This document shows, one piece after another, positions 7,801 through 17,314 of a DNA stretch of 64,000 nt. A program made the translations under genes and the position numbers. The notes beneath the pieces are model-generated. The model ran no database searches. It was not told the DNA's origin and saw only the letters and a list, made by a program, of their open reading frames with translations. Origin of the DNA: Herbiconiux sp. (GTDB lineage Bacteria; Actinomycetota; Actinomycetes; Actinomycetales; Microbacteriaceae). The number at the start of each line of letters is the position of its first letter. Position 1 is the first letter of the stretch. The DNA lies in assembly GCF_023264855.1 (NCBI RefSeq), contig NZ_JAHFUW010000004.1:62001-126000 (forward strand), written 5' to 3'.

Positions 7801-7806
7801 CCGGGC

Positions 7807-8331
7807 ATGGAAACTTTCGTTGTCGCAGGAGGCTGCTTCTGGTGCCTCGACGCCGTCTACCGCACCCTCGAGGGCGTGCACGACGTGGTGTCGGGCTACA
7901 CCGGCGGCACCGTCGAGAACCCCAGCTACGAAGAGGTCTGCACGGGCACGACCGGCCAGGCCGAGGCCGTGGCCGTCACCTTCGACCCGGCCGTCATCCC
8001 GGCCGACATCATCCTCGACGTCTTCTTCACCCTGCACGACCCGCGTCAGCTGAACCGTCAGGGCAACGACGTGGGCACGCAGTACCGCTCGGCGATGTTC
8101 TACGACGGCGAGGAGCAGAAGGCGCTCTTCGAGGCCGCTCTGGTGCGGGCCGGCGAGCTGTGGGACGGCGACGTGGTCACCACGCTCGAGCCGCTGGGTG
8201 CGTTCTACCGCGCCGAGGAGTACCACCAGGACTTCTTCGCCAAGAACCCGGGCCAGGGCTACTGCATGGCGGTGGCCGTGCCGAAAGTCATCAAGGTGCG
8301 CAAGGCGTACGCGAGCTACATCAAGGGCTGA
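7807..8331 (+). CDS. msrA: Peptide-methionine (S)-S-oxide reductase MsrA
   Basis: 174 aa, a complete single-domain MsrA. The enzyme reduces methionine-S-sulfoxide in proteins and free methionine, using a catalytic Cys and thiol recycling. The signature GCFWC is at residues 9-13: C10 is the nucleophile and C13 replaces the common Gly, suggesting local disulfide recycling. YTGG, the EVVxT-like segment SYEEVCTGTTGQAEAV, and HDPRQLNRQGNDVGTQYRS are all present. It is cytoplasmic. The start is set by the leaderless promoter at 7795. A hairpin at 8369-8404 ends the unit. Confidence 0.96.
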   Translation: METFVVAGGCFWCLDAVYRTLEGVHDVVSGYTGGTVENPSYEEVCTGTTGQAEAVAVTFDPAVIPADIILDVFFTLHDPRQLNRQGNDVGTQYRSAMFYDGEEQKALFEAALVRAGELWDGDVVTTLEPLGAFYRAEEYHQDFFAKNPGQGYCMAVAVPKVIKVRKAYASYIKG

Positions 8332-8368
8332 GGGCCCACGCACAGACCAGTTGTGCACAGGCGGCGAC

Positions 8369-8404
8369 GGCCGGGATTCTCTCCACAGATGAGGGATCCC
8401 GGCC
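8369..8404 (+). terminator. Terminator-like hairpin after msrA
   Basis: GGCCGGGATtCTC (8369-8381) pairs with GAGgGATCCCGGCC (8391-8404) across a 9-nt loop with one mismatch. It lies 37 nt after the msrA stop and before the ssb ribosome binding site. Confidence 0.65.
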
Positions 8405-8471
8405 GTTCTGCTCTGCGCTCCCGGCGAGACTCGGTGCGTCACGATCGATTCGACCTCGAAGGAGCCTCACC

Positions 8472-9008
8472 ATGCCCGACCTCTTGACCATCACCGGCGT
8501 CGTCGCCACGCCGCCCCGGCACATCACCACGAACTCCGGGCTCGAGATCACGAGCTTCCGGCTCGCCTCCAGCCAGCGGCGGTTCGACCGCGACCAGAAG
8601 CGCTGGGTCGACGCCGACACCAACTGGTACACGGTCAACACCTTCCGCCAGCTCGCACTGAACACCGCGGCCTCCATCGATCGCGGGCAGCACGTGGTCG
8701 TCACGGGCCGGCTCCGCATCCGCTCGTGGGAGACCGGAGAGAAATCCGGCACCACGATCGACCTCGAAGCGGATGCGGTGGGGCACGATCTCACCTGGGG
8801 CACGGCCGTCTACACCAAGACGGCGACAGGTGCGGGTACTCCTCCGGATGCCGCACCCGGTTCGGGCTGGGCCTCGTCGGCTCCGGAGCCGGGAGGCTCT
8901 TTCGCCGAGCTTCCGGACAGCGTGGGTGGCACAGAACCCGGCGCCGCCGGGGCCCTCGAGTCGGCCATGCCTGCCGCCGAGACGGAAGAGGCCCTTCTAC
9001 CCTTCTGA
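8472..9008 (+). CDS. ssb: Single-stranded DNA-binding protein (SSB family)
   Basis: 178 aa. The N-terminal 110 residues form an OB-fold of the SSB type (ITGVVATPPRHIT, TSFRLASSQRRFD, NWYTVNTFRQLA, VVVTGRLRIRSWE). A flexible Gly/Ala/Pro-rich linker leads to the tip EEALLPF, which resembles the acidic PF-ending tip that recruits repair and replication proteins. It binds ssDNA in replication and recombination. Actinobacteria commonly carry two SSBs; the essential copy is usually between rpsF and rpsR, so this is probably the accessory paralogue. The ATG at 8472 has AAGGAG 9 nt upstream. It appears monocistronic. Confidence 0.85.
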   Translation: MPDLLTITGVVATPPRHITTNSGLEITSFRLASSQRRFDRDQKRWVDADTNWYTVNTFRQLALNTAASIDRGQHVVVTGRLRIRSWETGEKSGTTIDLEADAVGHDLTWGTAVYTKTATGAGTPPDAAPGSGWASSAPEPGGSFAELPDSVGGTEPGAAGALESAMPAAETEEALLPF

Positions 9009-9111
9009 GGGGTCGGGCTGTCCTTCTCAGGGGCGCGGGGCGAGGTGCACTCCCAGGCGCGCCCGGCCGCGAGCGAATAAGCTCGACAGGGCCCCGCGAG
9101 GGCCAGGCTCC

Positions 9112-9657
9112 ATGCGCACCGCGATCGAGAGGACCACCGCAGCGATGCACACCACGCTCCACGAGACGGTTCCGGCGCGGCGATGGAGGTTCCGGGCGGC
9201 GCCCGCCGTGCTTCTGCCTCTCGCGCTCGTCGCAGCCCTGGCCGCCTGCACGCCCCAGTCGGATCCGGCGCCGGCCGGCACCGCGGCGACCACTCCGGCC
9301 GCGGTCGCCTCCAGTGCGCCCACGACGACGGCAGCCCTCCTCCCGGAGGGTACGGCGGCCGACAACAAGCCGTTCTTCGATCAGGTGAATCAGGCGCTGA
9401 TCGCCTCGAACCCGCAGGCCGGGGGAGTGGAGTTCACGAGCAATCTGCGAAGCAGCGGGTTCGACATCGCCGCGATGCAGGTCACACCCGACATCACCAC
9501 CGTGGGGGTCGCGGCCGACTCCATCCAGTTCTCGGTGCGCTGGGGCGATCAGTGCCTCATCGGGCAGTACGGGCACGGTGCCTACACGAGCATGGTCGCC
9601 CCTCCCATCGCCACCGGAGCGTGCCTGATCGGGCAGACCCGCGCCATAGACTGGTGA
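9112..9657 (+). CDS. Lipoprotein with DUF6993-like domain
   Basis: 181 aa from the ATG at 9112; an alternative ATG at 9145 would give a shorter signal peptide. The hydrophobic segment ends in a lipobox, LAAC, so the protein is exported and lipid-anchored. An Ala/Thr/Pro-rich linker precedes a domain of about 100 residues with FxQVNQAL, SGFDIAAMQVTPD, IQFSVRWGDQCLIGQ and a C-terminal CLIGQTRAIDW. This looks like the DUF6993 family of Microbacteriaceae lipoproteins (from memory, not searched). Function is unknown. Two cysteines in the domain may form a disulfide. The last codons contain the ettA promoter, so the two genes may be co-expressed by read-through. Confidence 0.7.
   Translation: MRTAIERTTAAMHTTLHETVPARRWRFRAAPAVLLPLALVAALAACTPQSDPAPAGTAATTPAAVASSAPTTTAALLPEGTAADNKPFFDQVNQALIASNPQAGGVEFTSNLRSSGFDIAAMQVTPDITTVGVAADSIQFSVRWGDQCLIGQYGHGAYTSMVAPPIATGACLIGQTRAIDW
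9647..9652 (+). promoter_or_regulatory. Leaderless -10 element of ettA, inside the preceding gene
   Basis: TAGACT is embedded in the last sense codons (ATA GAC TGG) of the lipoprotein gene. It is followed by 6 nt, including that gene's stop codon, and then the ettA ATG at 9659. Confidence 0.7.
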
Positions 9658-9658
9658 C

Positions 9659-11341
<1,683 letters not shown>

Positions 11342-11352
11342 GCGTATCCGCG

Positions 11353-11841
11353 ATGCGCCTGCACGTGCCGATCCAGCTGCGCTGGTCGGACCTCGACGCC
11401 TACGGGCACGTCAACAACGCCTCGATGCTGAAGATCCTCGAGGAGGCGCGCATCTTCGCGTTCTGGGTCGACGGCGACGTCGCCGACCCCGCCCTGGCGG
11501 AGTGGACGACCGCGGTGATCGACGCGAGCCCCACCACCGACACGCACAGCGTGATCTCCCGCCAGGAGATCGAGTACGTGCGTTCCATGCCCTACATCCG
11601 GCAGCCGATCGACGTCGAGCTCTGGATCGGGCACCTGGGCGGCGCGAGCCTCGACGTCTACTACGAGGTGAAGAGCCCGCTCGCCGGCGACCAGCAGCCG
11701 CAGGTCACCTACGTGAAGGCATCGACCACGCTGGTGCTGGTGGACGCCGCGACCGAGCGTCCCCGTCGCATCCTGCCGCACGAGCGTGCCGCCTGGGAGC
11801 CCTACCTCGACGAGCCGCTCACCTTCCGTCGCCGCAGCTGA
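11353..11841 (+). CDS. Acyl-CoA thioesterase, 4HBT hotdog family
   Basis: 162 aa. It has the N-terminal 4HBT pattern: RWSDLDAYGHVNN, where the Asp in DLDAYGHVNN is the usual catalytic residue, followed by a long hotdog helix (MLKILEEARIFAF). Family members cleave acyl-CoA or acyl-ACP thioesters in the cytoplasm; the substrate cannot be read from sequence. The ATG lies 11 nt after the ettA stop, consistent with co-transcription, an arrangement common in actinobacteria. A GC-rich hairpin of 6 bp lies just after the stop (about 11849-11866). Confidence 0.85.
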   Translation: MRLHVPIQLRWSDLDAYGHVNNASMLKILEEARIFAFWVDGDVADPALAEWTTAVIDASPTTDTHSVISRQEIEYVRSMPYIRQPIDVELWIGHLGGASLDVYYEVKSPLAGDQQPQVTYVKASTTLVLVDAATERPRRILPHERAAWEPYLDEPLTFRRRS

Positions 11842-11886
11842 CGCCGCCCCGCCGCGCGTCCGGCGGCACCTCCGGGACGGTCACGC

Positions 11887-11892
11887 TAGCGT
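11887..11892 (+). promoter_or_regulatory. Leaderless -10 element of the gene at 11899
   Basis: TAGCGT followed by 6 nt and the GTG start at 11899. Confidence 0.65.
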
Positions 11893-11898
11893 CGAGCT

Positions 11899-12261
11899 GT
11901 GTGGAAAGAACGCAGTCTCGAGTTCGAGGATGTGATTCAGGCCGAACTCGCCCTCCTCTCCTCGCCGGTGCGAGGCGACGAGGACAGGGTCACCGGCCTC
12001 CTCGCTGGGGATTTCGCCGAGATCGGCCGGTCCGGCCGTCGCTGGAACCGCTCCGACGTCGTGGATGCGCTCCAGCAGGAGCCGCCCAGAGCCACGCCCG
12101 AGACATCCGAATGGCTGTTCAATCGGGTGGCCGACGACCTCGTGCTCGCCACCTATCGCGTGCGTGGCGCGGAGCACGACAGCAGGCACAGCTCGCTCTG
12201 GCAGACGCCGGGGCCGGTGCTGCGCTTCCACCAGGGCACGATCGTCGTCCCCAACCGGTGA
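11899..12261 (+). CDS. DUF4440 / NTF2-like protein
   Basis: 120 aa. The pattern matches small NTF2-like proteins: an N-terminal helix (EDVIQAELALLSSPVRGDEDRVTGLLAGDFAEIGRSG split over two helices), then RSDVVDALQ and beta strands carrying LATYRVRG and SSLWQ. Residues FAEIGRSGRRW are typical of the DUF4440 branch. It is cytoplasmic, with no signal peptide. Function is unknown; family members range from enzymes to binding proteins. The GTG start is supported by the -10 at 11887-11892 placed 6 nt upstream. Confidence 0.75.
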   Translation: MWKERSLEFEDVIQAELALLSSPVRGDEDRVTGLLAGDFAEIGRSGRRWNRSDVVDALQQEPPRATPETSEWLFNRVADDLVLATYRVRGAEHDSRHSSLWQTPGPVLRFHQGTIVVPNR

Positions 12262-12286
12262 GGCCGAAGGGCAGGGTCTGATCGGG

Positions 12287-13156
12287 TCAGGAGCGGCCGG
12301 CGCGCACCATGCCCTCCTGGGCCACACTCGCGATCAGGCGGCCCTGCCGGTCGAAGATGCTGCCCAGGGCGAAACCGCGCCCACCCCCGGCACTGGGCGA
12401 ATTCTGCGTGTAGAGCAGCCACTCGTCTGCGCGCGCGAAGCGGTGCCACCACATGGCGTGGTCCAGGCTCGCCATCTTGAGGTCGGGACTGGCCCACGGC
12501 AGGCCGTGCCGGCGCATCACGGACTCCAGGATCGTGTAGTCGCTCGCGTAGGCGAGCGCGGCGCGGTGCAGGTTGGGGTCGTCGGGCAGGCGCCCGAGGG
12601 CCTTCAGCCACACCGCCTGCTGTGCCACCTTCTCGCCGCCCACGTGCGTGTAGATCGGTGAGGTGACGTAGCGCATGTCGAACGCCCGTTCCCGGGCCCA
12701 GGTGCGCGCCATCGGGTGGTCGATCGCCGAGAGCACGTCGACGGCGCTCGGCAGGTCTTCGGGCTCCGGCAGCCCGGTGGGCATCTCGACCTGGTGGTCG
12801 AAGCCCTCGTCCTCGGTCTGGAACGAGAAGATGACCGACAGGATCGGCACGCCGTTCTGGTAGGCCTGCGTGCGCCGGGTGGAGAACGAGCGGCCGTCGT
12901 GCAGGCGGTCGACCGCGAAGGTGATGCCCGCCGCGGCATCGCCCGGGCGCAGGAAGTAGCCGTGCAGCGAGTGCACGACGCGCTCGGCGTCGACCGTGCG
13001 CACGGCGGCCACGAGGGACTGGGCGAGCACCTGGCCACCGAAGACGCGGCCGTTCGGCATCCACTGCGACGGACCGGTGAAGATGTCTTCATCGGTGCGC
13101 GCGCCGGTGTCGACGAGATCGAGCGTGGTGAGGAATCCGGAGAGCGGATCGGACAT
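12287..13156 (-). CDS. tesB: Acyl-CoA thioesterase II (TesB family)
   Basis: 289 aa, a double-hotdog thioesterase. It hydrolyses medium- to long-chain acyl-CoA to free acid and CoA in the cytoplasm. The first hotdog contains GGQVLAQSLVAA and HSLHGYFLRPGD. The second carries SLDHAMWWHR, LLYTQNSPSA and RGFALGSIFDRQGRLIASVAQEGMVR (given here in pieces of one conserved block), which hold the Asp/Thr/Gln active-site positions of TesB. The ATG at 13154-13156 is preceded by CGGAGGTTCC, a strong ribosome binding site. A TAAACT -10 candidate is present at about 13218-13223 on the minus strand, divergent from the next gene. Confidence 0.93.
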   Translation of the reverse strand: MSDPLSGFLTTLDLVDTGARTDEDIFTGPSQWMPNGRVFGGQVLAQSLVAAVRTVDAERVVHSLHGYFLRPGDAAAGITFAVDRLHDGRSFSTRRTQAYQNGVPILSVIFSFQTEDEGFDHQVEMPTGLPEPEDLPSAVDVLSAIDHPMARTWARERAFDMRYVTSPIYTHVGGEKVAQQAVWLKALGRLPDDPNLHRAALAYASDYTILESVMRRHGLPWASPDLKMASLDHAMWWHRFARADEWLLYTQNSPSAGGGRGFALGSIFDRQGRLIASVAQEGMVRAGRS

Positions 13157-13221
13157 GGAACCTCCGGTGACGTAGACACGACGGCTCGGACGCACCCCGA
13201 GCCGTTCACTGTGAAGTAGTT

Positions 13222-13227
13222 TAGACA
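13222..13227 (+). promoter_or_regulatory. Probable leaderless -10 of the gene at 13234
   Basis: TAGACA with 6 nt to the ATG at 13234. The last base departs from TAnnnT but the spacing is exact. Confidence 0.45.
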
Positions 13228-13233
13228 GCAGAG

Positions 13234-13914
13234 ATGGTCCAGTCCTTTTCCCTCATCGACGCCGCGTCGCTCGGCGACCTCAAGGTGTACCTCGGGCGCG
13301 CGGCGCGCGTGGACAACGGGTCGGTCCGGCTGATCGGCGGCCTCGGTGTTCTCGCCGCCTACACGGCCGCTCTCACGCCCAAGGGACTGCTGGATTCCAC
13401 ACCCACCGTGCTCGGGTTGCGCACCTTCGCACTCGCGAGTTCCGACTCCTTCGACACCGTGGTGTCGATCCGCGCCCTGCTGGATCGGCTCGCGCAGCTC
13501 TCGGTGATGTCGAACTCGGCCGAGGGCCCGATCGAGGTTCCGCTACCGCCCGCCGAGACGGGTGTGGCCTGGGCCGGCATCAGCCCGCCGCGCGGCGGCT
13601 GGCAGGCCCTCGGCCACCTCCCGGTGCAGCTGCTGGAGAGCACCGCCCGGGCCGGGATCGCCGAGGTGGCGGCCGCGGTGCCGGCCGACACCGGCGAGCA
13701 GCTCGTGCACCGTGTGCGCTCGGAGGTGTGGGGCCGTGACCTCCCCGAATCCTCGTTCGGTGGCGACGATCCGGATCGCGGCATCCCCGCGGGCGCGGCC
13801 TTCTGCAGCGAGAGCCTCGGTTTCCTCAAGTCCGACGACGAGGTCTCCATCTACCGCTCGGGCCCCTGGTTCCGTCTCACCACCCGTCGCGGCCACGTGC
13901 TCGCCCGCCGCTGA
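13234..13914 (+). CDS. Hypothetical protein of Microbacteriaceae type
   Basis: 226 aa, no recognised domain. The first 100 residues are mostly alpha/beta with LGGLGVLAAYTAAL and LGLRTFALA, followed by PPAETGVAWAGISPPRGGW and a C-terminal region EVWGRDLP...YRSGPWFRLTTRRGHVLARR. No signal peptide or membrane segment is convincing. It is convergent with the FAD dehydrogenase, with only 15 bp between stops. The start follows from the -10 at 13222 and the absence of upstream in-frame starts. Its function is unknown. Confidence 0.65.
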   Translation: MVQSFSLIDAASLGDLKVYLGRAARVDNGSVRLIGGLGVLAAYTAALTPKGLLDSTPTVLGLRTFALASSDSFDTVVSIRALLDRLAQLSVMSNSAEGPIEVPLPPAETGVAWAGISPPRGGWQALGHLPVQLLESTARAGIAEVAAAVPADTGEQLVHRVRSEVWGRDLPESSFGGDDPDRGIPAGAAFCSESLGFLKSDDEVSIYRSGPWFRLTTRRGHVLARR

Positions 13915-13929
13915 GGCCCCTTCCGAAGC

Positions 13930-15609
13930 TCAGGCGCGGGCGGCCGCTCGGCCGGCGGCGCGGCCGGAGAAGAGGCAGCCGCCGAGGAACGTGCCCTCCA
14001 GGGCGCGGTAGCCGTGCACACCGCCGCCGCCGAAGCCGCTCGCCTCGCCCGCGGCGTAGAGGCCGGCCACGGGCGATCCGTCGGGCGCCAGCGCGCGCCC
14101 CTCGAGGTCGGTCTGGATGCCGCCCAGGCTCTTGCGGGTGAGCACGTGCAGCTTCACGGCGATCAGCGGGCCTGCCGAAGGGGCGAGCAGCCGATGGGGC
14201 TTCGCCACCCGGATGAGCCGGTCGCCCAGGTAGGTGCGGGCGCCGCGCACCGCGGTGATCTGCGCATCCTTCGTGAAGCGGTTGGCGATCTCACGATCGC
14301 GCGCGTACACCTCCCGGGTCACCGAGGCGGGATCCAAGGGCCCACTGCTGTCGTCTTGCAGCGCCACCATGCCGTGCACGAGCTCGGGCAGGCTGTCGGC
14401 CACCACGAAGTCGACGCCCTTCGCCTTGAACGCCTCCACGGGGCCGGGCGCGCCGGGCCGGATGCGCTGGGCGAGCAGGCGCAGATCCTTGCCCGTGAGA
14501 TCGGGGTTCTGCTCGCTGCCGGAGAGCGCGAACTCCTTCTCGATGATCGCCTGCGTCAGCACGAACCAGCTGTAGTCGTAGCCGGTCGAGAGGATGTGCT
14601 CGAGGGTGCCCAGCGTGTCGAAGCCGGGGAACAGCGGCACCGGCAGGCGCTTGCCGGTGGCGTCCAGCCACAGCGACGAGGGGCCGGGCAGGATCCGGAT
14701 GCCGTGCCGCGGCCACACCGGATCGAAGTTCGTGATGCCCTCGGTGTAGTGCCACATCCGGTCGGTGTTCACGAGCCGGGCACCGGCGCGCTCGGTGATG
14801 CCGAGCATCCGGCCGTCGACGTGCTCGGGCACGCCGGAGAGCATGGTGGCCGGCGCGGCCCCCAGCCGCGAAGGCCAGAGCGAGCGCACGAGCTCGTGGT
14901 TGCCGCCGATGCCGCCGGACGCGACGATCACCGCGCCCGCCTCGATCGAGAACTCGGCCACGACCTCGCGCGAGCTCGGCGCGCCACGGGCTGCGCGGCT
15001 GGGGGCGAGGATGCTGCCCCGTGCGCCGGTGACGCGGGTCGCGGCATCCGGAGCCGTGTCGGTCAGCAGCTCGTCGACCCGGTGCCGGTGCAGGATGCGC
15101 GCCCGCCCGGCCTCGACCCCCGCCCGGAAGCGCTCCACGAAGGGCGCGACCACGCCCGGTCCGGTGCCCCAGGTGATGTGGAAGCGCGGCACCGAGTTGC
15201 CGTGCCCCAGAGCGGTGTACCCGCCGCGTTCGGCCCAGCCCACCACGGGGAAGAACGAGACGCCGCGTTCGCGCAGCCACGCCCGCTTCTCGCCGGCGGC
15301 GAACTGCAGGTAGGCCTCGGCCCACTTGCGTCCCCAGTCGTCTTCCGGCCGGTCGAAGCCGGCGGTGCCCAGCCAGTCCTGCCGGGCCAGCTCCAGCGAG
15401 TCGCGCACCCGCATCCGGCGCTGTTCGGGGCTGTCGATCAAGAAGATGCTGCCGAACGACCACCAGGCCTGCCCGCCGAGGGATGCCGCGGGCTCCTGCT
15501 CGAGGATCGTGACCGTGCGGCCGGCGGCGAGCACCTCGCACGCGGCGACGAGCCCCGCGAGGCCACCGCCGATCACGACGACATCGGTGGGGTCGGCACT
15601 CACGGGCAT
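13930..15609 (-). CDS. FAD-binding dehydrogenase (ketosteroid dehydrogenase / fumarate reductase flavoprotein type)
   Basis: 559 aa. The N-terminal dinucleotide-binding motif is VVVIGGGLAGLVAA, with an acidic residue at the second strand (ILEQEP). Typical FAD_binding_2 features follow: GGQAWWSFG, IVASGGIGGNHELV and a C-terminal GGGVHGYRALEGTFLGGCLFSGR, which closes the FAD site. Relatives dehydrogenate ring ketones or reduce fumarate-like substrates; the substrate here is unknown. No Tat or Sec signal is seen, so it is cytoplasmic. The ATG at 15607-15609 follows GAAGGAGTTCCGG; an upstream in-frame extension of 15 codons lacks a ribosome binding site. The next gene on the strand, the truncated globin, ends 58 bp upstream. 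Confidence 0.85.
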   Translation of the reverse strand: MPVSADPTDVVVIGGGLAGLVAACEVLAAGRTVTILEQEPAASLGGQAWWSFGSIFLIDSPEQRRMRVRDSLELARQDWLGTAGFDRPEDDWGRKWAEAYLQFAAGEKRAWLRERGVSFFPVVGWAERGGYTALGHGNSVPRFHITWGTGPGVVAPFVERFRAGVEAGRARILHRHRVDELLTDTAPDAATRVTGARGSILAPSRAARGAPSSREVVAEFSIEAGAVIVASGGIGGNHELVRSLWPSRLGAAPATMLSGVPEHVDGRMLGITERAGARLVNTDRMWHYTEGITNFDPVWPRHGIRILPGPSSLWLDATGKRLPVPLFPGFDTLGTLEHILSTGYDYSWFVLTQAIIEKEFALSGSEQNPDLTGKDLRLLAQRIRPGAPGPVEAFKAKGVDFVVADSLPELVHGMVALQDDSSGPLDPASVTREVYARDREIANRFTKDAQITAVRGARTYLGDRLIRVAKPHRLLAPSAGPLIAVKLHVLTRKSLGGIQTDLEGRALAPDGSPVAGLYAAGEASGFGGGGVHGYRALEGTFLGGCLFSGRAAGRAAARA

Positions 15610-15667
15610 CCGGAACTCCTTCGTCACGGGGCGGTACTGCGGTACGGCGGGCACAGCGCGAGGAGTG

Positions 15668-16099
15668 CTACTCCTCGAAGGTATTCACCATGGCATGCGC
15701 GGCGCGTTCGAGATAGCTCCACAGCATTTCTCTGTCGAGGGGCGACAACCCGAGCGAATCGACGGCCACCCCCATGTGTGCGAGCCAGCGGTCGCGGGCA
15801 TCCGGATTGACCTTGAAGGGGTTGTGCCGCATCCGGAGCCGGGGGTGCCCGCGCTGCTCGCTGTAGGTGCCCGGGCCGCCCCAGTACTGCTCGAGGAACA
15901 TCGTCAGGCGCTGGATGGCGCCCTCCCAGTCGTCGGCCGGGTACATCGGCTTCAGCACCGGATCGGTGGCGACGCCCTCGTAGAACTTCTGCACCAGGGC
16001 CACGAAGGTGTCGTGGCCACCGATCTGCTCGTAGAACGAACGCCCACCGAGCGCGTCGCCGACGGGTCCGTCTCCCGAGGGTCTGGGGGTGATCTGCAT
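15668..16099 (-). CDS. glbO: Group II truncated haemoglobin (trHbO)
   Basis: 143 aa, 2-on-2 globin. Proximal His is H92 in RHNPF. The group II marker Trp at G8 is W105 (RWLAHM). Likely B10 Tyr is Y40 and CD1 Tyr is Y53 (PMYP). trHbO binds O2 tightly and is linked to O2/NO chemistry and membrane-associated respiration in mycobacteria. In M. tuberculosis glbO also lies a few genes from pepN. The gene sits between mscS (12 bp upstream) and the FAD dehydrogenase on the same strand, so mscS-glbO is probably one transcript. A 12-15 residue N-terminal extension precedes the globin core. Confidence 0.93.
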   Translation of the reverse strand: MQITPRPSGDGPVGDALGGRSFYEQIGGHDTFVALVQKFYEGVATDPVLKPMYPADDWEGAIQRLTMFLEQYWGGPGTYSEQRGHPRLRMRHNPFKVNPDARDRWLAHMGVAVDSLGLSPLDREMLWSYLERAAHAMVNTFEE

Positions 16100-16111
16100 C
16101 CGTGTGCCGTT

Positions 16112-17098
16112 CTACTTCGTGGAGCTCGGGGGATCGGTCTTCTGCGTGGTGACCGGCTTGGTGCGCGGCGGCCGCGCTCCCTTCACGCTAGCGGCACCCT
16201 CGAAGCCGGAGAGCACGACGGTGTTCAGCGAGGGCAGCGTCACGTCGATCTCGTCGAGGGTGCGCTTGAGGCGCATCCGCAGATCGCGCGCCACGTCGTC
16301 TTTGGCCGAGGTGCGGGTCTTCACCACGAGACGGATGACCAGGGCCTCCGCCGAGATCGACTCCAGACCCCAGATCTCGGGCCGCTCGATGATGCGCGAG
16401 CGCCACTTGGGCTCCGCGGCCATCGCCACGGCGGCGTCGAGCACGCGCTCCTGCACCACGTCGATGTCGGAGTCGTAGGGGATGGCCAGGTCGATGATCA
16501 CGCGCGCCCAGCCCTGCGACATGTTGCCCACGCGCAGGATCTCGCCGTTGCGCACGAACCAGAGCGTGCCGTTCACGTCGCGCACCTGGGTGATGCGGAT
16601 GCCGACGGCCTCCACCACGCCCGTCGCGGGCCCGAGGTCGACGACGTCACCGACGCCCAGCTGGTCTTCGAACACCATGAACAGGCCGTTCAGCACGTCT
16701 TTCACGATGTTCTGCGCACCGAAACCGAGGCCGGCGCCGAGGGCTGCCGTGAGCAGGGCGAGCGAGCCGATGATCGTGGGGTCGATCGTGTTCACCAGCA
16801 GCACGATGGTGATGATGACCACGGTCACGTTGATGACGTTCTTCAGCACCGAGCCGATGGTGCGGGTGCGCTGCACGATCCGCACGGCTGCGAGCGGCGA
16901 GGCGACGAGCGCCTGCGTGTCGGTGACGTTCTGCTTCTTCTTGACGCCCGAGACCACCTGGTCGACCAGGCGCCTGACCGCGTACAGCAGGATGCCGCGG
17001 ATCACGAAGGCGGCGATGATGATGATGAGGATGCTGAGGGGCACCCGGTAGTCCGTCATGAAGCTCATGACGTTGGTCCAAATCATGTTCCAGTCCAT
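16112..17098 (-). CDS. MscS-family mechanosensitive channel
   Basis: 328 aa. Three hydrophobic segments (about residues 14-36, 70-95 and 105-125) lead into the MscS pore-lining helix and beta domain: GAGLGFGAQNIVKDVLNGLF, then MVFEDQLGVGDVVDLG. A mixed C-terminal domain and a basic tail follow. These channels release solutes on hypo-osmotic shock. The ATG at 17096-17098 has GGAGG 3 nt upstream and a TAGTGT -10 before it; the in-frame GTG at 17110 overlaps that -10, so the ATG is preferred. glbO follows after 12 bp. Confidence 0.9.
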   Translation of the reverse strand: MDWNMIWTNVMSFMTDYRVPLSILIIIIAAFVIRGILLYAVRRLVDQVVSGVKKKQNVTDTQALVASPLAAVRIVQRTRTIGSVLKNVINVTVVIITIVLLVNTIDPTIIGSLALLTAALGAGLGFGAQNIVKDVLNGLFMVFEDQLGVGDVVDLGPATGVVEAVGIRITQVRDVNGTLWFVRNGEILRVGNMSQGWARVIIDLAIPYDSDIDVVQERVLDAAVAMAAEPKWRSRIIERPEIWGLESISAEALVIRLVVKTRTSAKDDVARDLRMRLKRTLDEIDVTLPSLNTVVLSGFEGAASVKGARPPRTKPVTTQKTDPPSSTK

Positions 17099-17179
17099 AT
17101 GCCTCCACACTAACGAGGCCCCCTTGGCGTCCCCTCAGTGCGCCACGAACTCCGTTCGAATCCGACGTCTCGGGGCGTT

Positions 17180-17198
17180 CTCGACGACCCAGGGTGAG
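17180..17198 (+). repeat. Dispersed 19-bp intergenic repeat, copy A
   Basis: CTCGACGACCCAGGGTGAG. The reverse complement recurs with one change at 20581-20599. The surrounding 17111-17260 otherwise has no gene that I can support. Confidence 0.5.
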
Positions 17199-17263
17199 GG
17201 CGTGGCCGCGAAGCGACCGCACCCGAACATGTCCCCTCGCGCCGGGCGGGGACCGGCGCGACC

Positions 17264-17300
17264 GGCAGAGGCCCCTCGCCGAAGGCGAGAGGCCTCTGCC
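17264..17300 (-). terminator. Terminator of pepN
   Basis: Arms 17264-17280 and 17284-17300 (GGCAGAGGCCTCTCGCC and its partner, one mismatch) form a 17-bp stem with a 3-nt loop, 14 bp after the pepN stop on the minus strand. Confidence 0.85.
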
Positions 17301-17314
17301 GCAGCTAGTAGCTG